A DNA stretch of 64,000 nt, from positions 23,498,001 to 23,562,000 of the forward strand of contig OX637296.1 in assembly GCA_951799445.1 (NCBI GenBank). The letters run 5' to 3'. Source of the DNA: Pseudisothecium myosuroides (Eukaryota; Streptophyta; Bryopsida; Hypnales; Lembophyllaceae). Below are positions 58,212-64,000 of the stretch, piece after piece. The first letter of the stretch is position 1. Each line of letters starts with the position of its first letter. A model generated the notes under the pieces. It made no database searches, was not told the origin of the DNA, and saw only the letters and a list, made by a program, of their open reading frames with translations. Position numbers and translations under genes: made by a program.

Positions 58212-58860
58212 TGTTACAACTTCGTCGTAGCAATTGGGCTAGAGAACGACTAATCCTAGGGAGAGTAGCCCACAACAATCGGTTACAAACTTAAGGTAGT
58301 TGTAGTGGTTAGGGTTCTAGCCTCCTTTTACTTGCCTTAAAGCTCAGTGAGAGGGGCATTATCTCTCACATTACATATTGCCAATATGAAGGAATGTTTT
58401 GAAATCTAATTTCCCTTACTTCCAGTGTGATTCCCATATGAAGTGCTCATTCTCGATAAGGTCTAATGATCAGCTGTGTTTTTCCTATGCACGCAGATAG
58501 AGCCATGCAATGTATGGGATTTTGCAGGTTAATAGGAAGCTAAGGTTTGGTGCAGGGAGATTAGAGATGCCAAATGGAGCGTCACACTATAAGAAACCCA
58601 TGTTTTAGGTGACGTTAGTATAATTTTAGGAGACGGATTTTAGTGGACACTCTATAAAACAACTTGTGTTTTTATGTCAATAATAATGTTCAATGTAACA
58701 TCTAGATGTTACATTGAACATTATTATTGACATAAAAACACAAGTTGCTTTATAGGACGTCCACTAAAATCCATCTCCTAAAATTATACTAACGTCATCT
58801 AAAACGTGGGTTTTTTTATAGTGTCAATAGGAGCACAACTGCAGAGCCCAGGTTCTAACA
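58212..58860 (+). repeat. 3' LTR of the chromovirus
   Basis: Starts TGTTACAAC right after the purine tract and ends GGTTCTAACA, with the TGTTA..TAACA ends expected of an LTR. It contains a CACTA-type MITE at 58585-58823, so the original LTR was about 405-410 bp. No 5' LTR is present in the window. Confidence 0.65.
58585..58823. mobile_element. CACTA-type palindromic MITE inside the LTR
   Basis: 239 bp, almost perfectly palindromic around TCTAGA (58701-58706). Ends CACTATAAGAAACCCATG and, inverted, CACTATAAAAAAACCCACG, flanked by a TCA duplication (58582-58584, 58824-58826). CACTA ends plus a three-base duplication are diagnostic. Both arms include GTTAGTATAATTTTAGGAGA and CTTGTGTTTTTATGTCAATA. 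Confidence 0.85.
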
Positions 58861-59689
58861 CGTATGTTTGTTTCATGAGTTGAACAAAGTTATTGTGTTC
58901 CAGTAACATTTGTTGCAATGCCAACATTGTCTCAGGATGCACTTATTCAATTTTTTGTCTTTGTGCTTCACTTGCTTCATCGAGAGCATAGATATATAGT
59001 TGAGAAAACATTGGTGTTACATTTGGTTTAAGTAGAAGAGTGCCACACCAATGAGTCCATCTTCCATAAATGCAAAATAATAGGATTGTCCTTGTCTTGT
59101 TTTCATTAGTAAGTGCTTTAGAGTTGTAAATATTCTACTACAGTCATATCGGTGGTTATGTAGATATGAAATAGACTTTAAATTGGTAAAGATAAGAAAA
59201 GGGGCAAATTGGCTTAGCAACTTTTCTTGTGAAAAGTTGTCTTCACGATTTTGGGACTATATGTCCAAAGGTCTAAATTAGCATAATTTTTTAGTTCATA
59301 CAAGTGGTATGCCTCGTTGTAATCTTGCGCTTAACTTGTGAATTTATTTCTCAGCAAATAATTGCAAATCGGTCGTACATGTTGTGTTTGCAATTGTTGT
59401 ATGAGCTGTGTGTCAAATTGGCAGTGGACTATTGTGTGTGAATTGTGAGATAAAGTATTGAATTGTGGAAGTAATTAATTTGACCAATATTGTTGCTGTG
59501 TGCAATTTGCAACACATATGTGTGTGACTTGTATTATCTAAAGTTGTGTTACATGTTCAAATTAGTAGTGGTCACATTGTGAGCTTAAAGCTTGTGTTTG
59601 ATTGGCTAGTATGTGGATATGACTGTCTGTAAATTATGGTAGATCTAGTGTCTTAAATTAGCAATGTCGGGGCAATCGTGTCTAAAATG
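58861..59689. other. AT-rich DNA
   Basis: No domain or repeat recognised between the chromovirus LTR and the next Gypsy remnant. Confidence 0.35.
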
Positions 59690-61620
59690 CTATCTGTAAA
59701 AGGTAAAGGAAATCTATCCTTTTTGTCACCACATTGAGCTTTTTAAAATCTTGACAAATTTAGATACAGATGTCTTTTTTAGGGGCAATAACAATAGGAC
59801 TAATCCACTCATTATAAGGAGCGGTGCCGTGATGTGGGTCGTCTACTAGTTAAAAATAGGCATTTTACTAAATCTAAATGAGGTTCCAAGTTGAGAGGTG
59901 GTTAGGCTTGCCGAGTGGTTAGCCTTGCTGAAAGTTAGTCTCTTGAGTTTGTAGGCCTGGTTGGACATTTATAACATATTGTTTGCAGTCTTGAAACCTT
60001 TTGGAGGATACTTAAAGGCTAGACTTCTTTCTTTGGAATTCACTTGTTTACTCCTGTTTTCAGTTTATTGGAATCATTATCTTTTGAGGGTTTTACTTTT
60101 CACTAAGTGTTGTTGTGTTTGAATTGCTTTATTTTTTATGTTCTTGTAAGGATTATACTTTAGAACTTGAACAGGTGTAGTAGGCAAACTTGAGAGGATT
60201 TCAAGTGCTTTTGCTACTTTTAGATTTCGAGAATTGGCTTCCAGAGTTCGGGTTTTGGGTTGCTTTTAAAGAAATTCGCTGAAGCAATAGCGTTATTGAC
60301 GAGATTGTTAAAAACTAGTTGCTTTGGGCATTTGTGGTTGGATTAGGTGTTGGTTATAAAATTCTTTAGTCTTTTGGCAATTCTTTGCTTTTCACAAATA
60401 TTTACCACAGCTAGAAGCCTTGTGCTTTTCTGAATAGGTAGCAATACCTCACGACAACGGGGTAAATAAACCCTATATTTATTAATTTTTCTATTTCCTC
60501 TACTAATAGGGAATATTTAGGATTGAGACAATGGGATCTTTGCCTTAATTGGATTAGCTCCACCCTCTAAATCTATGTGATGTTCACAAATAGTAGAGGA
60601 AACTCCTTTCAAATCTTTACATGACCATGTAAATGTTTTGACATGGTCCCTAAAGAACTGAACCCATTTCGGAACCCATTTGGTTTAATTCCTTATCACT
60701 AGAAGAAAATTGTGTTTAATTCCCTGAAAATGCGTCACCTTGTTTTTGTTGAGTTCTTGTTTCAAAACGCAGGAAAAATGCACTCAAAATGCAAAAAACC
60801 CGCAAAAAAACGCATAAGACTGCGTTTTTTGGCTTTTCCACTTTGTTTTGAAACAGGAACTCAATAAAAACAAGGTGACGCGTTTTCAGGGAATGTAACG
60901 CAATTTTCTTCTAGTGTATAGATTTGGATATTCTTTCATCATCATTAGTTCCAATATTGACATTTTGCCAATGGGTGTTGGACACATAGGACGTATTGGG
61001 AATATCTTCCAATTGGTCATTGGAGTAATCTTTGTTATCTTCATTTACTTCCCAATCGGAATGGACTTTATAGATTGTAGCATCACTCAGCCAATATTGG
61101 ATGGCCTTATCCGAGTTGTCATCATTTGTACACGCAATAATATATTCATTTGGAGCTACTTCTCAAAACATGTCAATAGTAATTCCAATTTGTTTATTTA
61201 ATTTTGACGTAGTATTAATTCTATTGGTTGTCACATCATCCAATTCAGAATCATAACCAAAGTCATTAAAATTGCCAAGTGATTTCCATTGGATTTCACC
61301 ATGATATTTATTTTGATACATGGTAGTACTGACAGTACGATTGGCTTGGACGATTTTCATAATTTCCTTGCCCCAATAGTCTTTTAATTTGCTCTAGCCT
61401 AGTATAACCAAGGCCTACCTAATAGAATTGGATACAAAACATTTGGGATATTAGGTTGAAATACAATATAATCAATTAAAAACATCAATTCTACTATTCG
61501 GTTTTTTGAACTTAGGTAGAATTCCTAAAGGCTTGACCCTACTTTAGTAAGCCGTACACAATACTAATTTGGTCTCCTGTAATCCTATTGGGTGAAGCCC
61601 CAACATTGTATCTTGGTTCA
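59690..61620 (-). mobile_element. Second Gypsy retrotransposon remnant (protease and RT)
   Basis: In transcription order on the minus strand: a retropepsin-like region (about 61540-61340: YPILLGRPWLY across a shift, KDYWGKEIMKIVQANRTVS), a linker that stays largely open (61200-60920: AIQYWLSDATIYKVHSDWEV), the RT N-part after the MITE (60640-60440: FTWSCKDLKGVSSTICEHHI, LEGGANPIKAKIPLSQS), and the RT palm start (59830-59700: NEWISPIVIAPKKD, DFKKLNVVTK). The two RT parts should be adjacent, so about 600 bp at 59840-60440 is inserted or rearranged. Stops throughout. It lacks a visible LTR; the type is the one with KYSLLVxEEI-like RT motifs. Confidence 0.75.
60697..60916. mobile_element. CACTA-type MITE in the Gypsy remnant
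   Basis: 220 bp. Ends CACTAGAAGAAAATTGTG and, inverted, CACTAGAAGAAAATTGCG, flanked by TAT (60694-60696, 60917-60919). Arms of about 80 bases pair, including CACCTTGTTTTTGTTGAGTTC against GAACTCAATAAAAACAAGGTG. It interrupts the reading frame of the Gypsy polyprotein relic. Confidence 0.85.
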
Positions 61621-62552
61621 TTAACCCCTAAAGTTCCATGACTATGTTTTCACCGAAAACACTCAAAAACTGCCATTTTTAGTACAAGTACCAAATTTTT
61701 GAAAAAAAAACTTTTTTGACACATGTAACCATAGGATCTTATAGTAAAATAGTTTTAGAAGATGTGGAAAAAATTTCAGAATTTTCCACCGTGCGGATTG
61801 GACGATATTAGCATTTGAATTGGCAAAAATCCTTTTTTTGTTCCTGCGAAAAACAGGGCAGCTGCACTTCACAAGGTCACATTTGTATGAAAAAATGTCC
61901 AAAATGGTGGTGCTTCTTTGAATTATTTTTCCTAAACAAGTTGGCTACATGCTTAAATTTTTTCAAATCATCTGGAATTGTACAACATATACAAAAAAAA
62001 TAGTAAGTAGAAAGAAGTAGAGAATGGTTCAAAACACTAGATTGTTAAGAAGTTAATTATGGAATTGAAAAATGCCAATTCCAATGGTTGCAATGTTGTA
62101 ATAAACAATCTACATCCTACAATTTTTTTTTTTTTGAAAAATATTGAAAATTGAGTGAAATAAATGACTTCAAAGTTCATTTTAGAGTAGACAATCCATA
62201 ACTGCTCGCAAACTAAAAATCATCATACCGTTTGACTCATTGATCAGAATGGAATGATTCAAAGTTTTTCACGTATATATAACTCTAGAAAACCAATTTC
62301 AAATTTTTATTTTTGAAGAAAGTGATTTTTTCAGATCTTCCTGGACTGCCCGAGTTGACCAACTAACAACATTTTTGGCCATAACTTTTGACTCGTATTT
62401 CCAAATGTCATGAAATTTGTTCATATGAAAGATATTCCTCGTCTCCACCTTCTATAAAAAATTTAGCCCAAAATATGCAAATCTCTAGTCACAAGTACCT
62501 GCCCAAAAATTTTATGTTGCCAAAAAAGGCATGTTGATCCTTTAGGGGTTAA
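61621..62552 (+). mobile_element. TTAA-bounded element copy B
   Basis: Left end TTAACCCCTAAAGTTCCATG, right end GATCCTTTAGGGGTTAA, 932 bp. Same order of internal phrases as A and C (AACTGCCATTTTTAGTAC; GGCCATAACTTTTGACTCG; CCTGCCCAAAAATTTTATG), but more diverged. No coding frame. Confidence 0.7.
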
Positions 62553-62773
62553 GTTTACACTTGAACCACCATCTACTTAGACACTAGATACAATTAGGCC
62601 TTCAATTTCAATGTCAATGACTAGGATGCTTGGATCAGAAGTTAAAACTACTTTATTTACCACCCTAGTCCACCTCCTAACCCATTTGGACTTAACCGTT
62701 GTTCTACAAGAAGGAACAATTCCTAAGAATTGCCGAATTGAATTATTGGCTTTCACATTTTCTAAATTTCCAA
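62553..62773. other. Spacer between two TTAA elements
   Basis: 221 bp between copies B and C. It may continue the Gypsy remnant that ends at 61620, but no motif was seen. Confidence 0.35.
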
Positions 62774-63716
62774 TTAACCCCTAAAAGCCCAAGGCCTTTT
62801 TTCTGCCAAAAAACCATCAAAACTGCCATTTCTATAGCAAAGAGTAAAAAAAAACGAAAAATGTTTTTTTTTCACATCTAACCGTAGGATCTTAAACCTA
62901 ACTAGTATGAGAATGTGTGGAAAAAATTTCAGAATTTTTGACCGCTCAGATTGCAAGAAATCTGCATTTAAAGTGGAAAAAACAAGTATTTCAGCACATT
63001 GCGGGACTAGATTTTTTGACTTTAAACATTTTTCACTTAAATTTTTTGCACTACAGAGTTTTGTGCTTCAAATCTTTATAGTGGAGAATTGAGTTGAGAG
63101 TCTAGGAAAAAAAATAATATTCAAAAAAACTTAATTATCATTCCTAAAAAAATTATTAAGTAGAAGTAGGCACGAGATAGAAGGAAAATCTAAAACATTA
63201 ATATATTTTAGATGGAATTAAAATACACTAATCCCAATGGTGAGATTGTTCTAGCAATTAAATTAAACCATGAGAATTTTTATTTTTTTTAAATTGCAAA
63301 AATAGCATTTAGAAATGAATTTTACAAGTTATTTTTTTCAAGAAGATGCTCTAACTGCCCGAAAAACAAGAATGTCCATAACTTTCTCATAACAAATCCA
63401 AATGAAATGAATCAAAGCTTTCCAGATAGACAAAAATATAATCTACAAGAAAAAAAATATTTAAAAAAAAAAAATCAATTTTTTGCCAAATTTTTCTTGC
63501 TGACCGGACTGCCCAGTTACGAAAAAAAGTAACATATTTGGCCATAACTTTTGACTCCTATTTCCAAATGTCCTGAAATTTAGTGCATATGAAAGATATT
63601 CCTCGCGCCCACCTTCTATTAAAATTTCAGCTTAAAATATGGAAATCTCTAGTCACACGGACCTGCCCAAAATTTCTATACGGCCAAAAAACACAGTCCG
63701 GTCCTTTAGGGGTTAA
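62774..63716 (+). mobile_element. TTAA-bounded element copy C (full length)
   Basis: Left end TTAACCCCTAAAAGCCCAAGG, right end GGTCCTTTAGGGGTTAA, 943 bp. Very similar to copy A along the whole length. Flanks ..TTTCCAA and ATTATAAGG.. show no duplication beyond TTAA. Best reference sequence for the family. No coding capacity. Confidence 0.75.
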
Positions 63717-64000
63717 ATTATAAGGATTACTTTCATCAATTATTCCAACTTGTTTATTTGCATCCTTTATTTTTTTAAGAGCAAATTTTACAGTTTTACT
63801 AATTTGGGTTGCTAGTTTCATTCTGTCTTGAACATCCAAATTAGATAATTTAATATTTTTAAGAAATTTAATATAATTTTTTTAATAATTTTAATATATA
63901 AAACTGATTTCTTGGCCATTTGTGAGAAGAGCATATTAAGATAATTTTACATTAAGAAACCACCAAAATTGTTATTTCATTTTTTACAATATTTTGTGGA
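63717..64000. other. AT-rich window end
   Basis: Nothing recognised; a minus frame (63627-63839, 70 codons) overlaps the end of copy C and includes QDRMKLATQISKTVKFALKK, which might belong to the same Gypsy remnant, but this is not supported further. Confidence 0.3.

Larger units (their letters stand above)
56875..58860 (+). mobile_element. Chromovirus Gypsy retrotransposon, 3' half
   Basis: In order: VPDDKKLRQQILQS, then the integrase zinc-binding domain (HDALVAGHLGW ... YVHCYVDGCDLCQPSKPTRH, 56930-57115). The integrase core comes next (GGFDAIMVLVDKNTKLAHFI with catalytic D; IIFDCGSVFVSKF with the second D; TERVN with the E). Then DNWSDLLPIAEFAYNN (57480), a C-terminal LVYRVKLPKTLCIHDVFHVS block, and a chromodomain (KWEVHRILDSRLSGRRKKLQ ... 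GYGMEQDSWES..NLKNA, 58000-58165). A TGG-to-TGA change interrupts the chromodomain at 58072, and there are other frameshifts. A purine tract AAAAGGGGAAGGGATAA precedes the 3' LTR at 58212. RT, protease and gag are missing; the break at about 56875 lies next to the Copia remnant. Chromodomains direct insertion toward marked chromatin. Confidence 0.88.

Overview
The window looks like a low-GC, repeat-dense stretch of nuclear DNA from a land plant. Two complete, intron-split genes support this. One is a SEC23-type COPII coat gene on the minus strand (2250-7882, 14 coding exons, 752 codons). The other is an NDR/NDL (N-MYC downregulated-like) gene on the plus strand (39187-41421, 8 coding exons, 354 codons). 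Both match the plant branches of their families, every intron has GT..AG borders, and every exon phase closes. The species cannot be read from the sequence. The abundance of Tc1-type and TTAA-bounded elements makes me favour a seed-free lineage (moss, liverwort, lycophyte or fern) over a flowering plant, but that is inference.

Layout. 1-1731: AT-rich DNA ending in a TTAA-bounded repeat. 1732-8230: the SEC23 gene with its promoter. 8.2-15 kb: small repeats, a MITE, a spliced-looking coding relic on the minus strand (10.9-11.6 kb) and a possible plus-strand transcript (11.6-14.9 kb). 15.1-32.6 kb: dense DNA transposons. These include a Tc1/mariner relic with tandem-repeat ends, several TTAA elements, a MITE carrying bZIP-like sites, a coding relic with a Y-x-x-K-D motif, a second Tc1 relic, a Harbinger MITE inside a pogo MITE, and a TTAA element inside a TA-flanked MITE. 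32.6-37.7 kb: AT-rich, few features. 37.7-41.7 kb: the NDL gene with a repeat-rich upstream region. 42-51.5 kb: more MITEs and TTAA elements. 51.9-53.2 kb: an unidentified degenerate coding relic. 53.5-61.6 kb: three decayed LTR retrotransposons (Copia minus, chromovirus Gypsy plus with its 3' LTR, a second Gypsy minus) carrying two CACTA MITEs. 61.6-63.7 kb: two TTAA elements side by side.

The two genes are housekeeping or signalling genes and are not obviously linked: SEC23 acts in ER export, NDL in G-protein and auxin signalling. The most unusual feature is a repeat family of at least seven near-complete copies of roughly 0.9 kb. The copies are bounded by TTAA, begin CCCCTAAAGG, and show no duplicated bases outside TTAA, which is the signature of piggyBac-type transposition. 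No transposase for them is recognisable here. Nested insertions give a relative history of transposon waves. No tRNA, rRNA or CRISPR was seen. All calls were made by eye, so repeat borders are accurate to a few bases at best.
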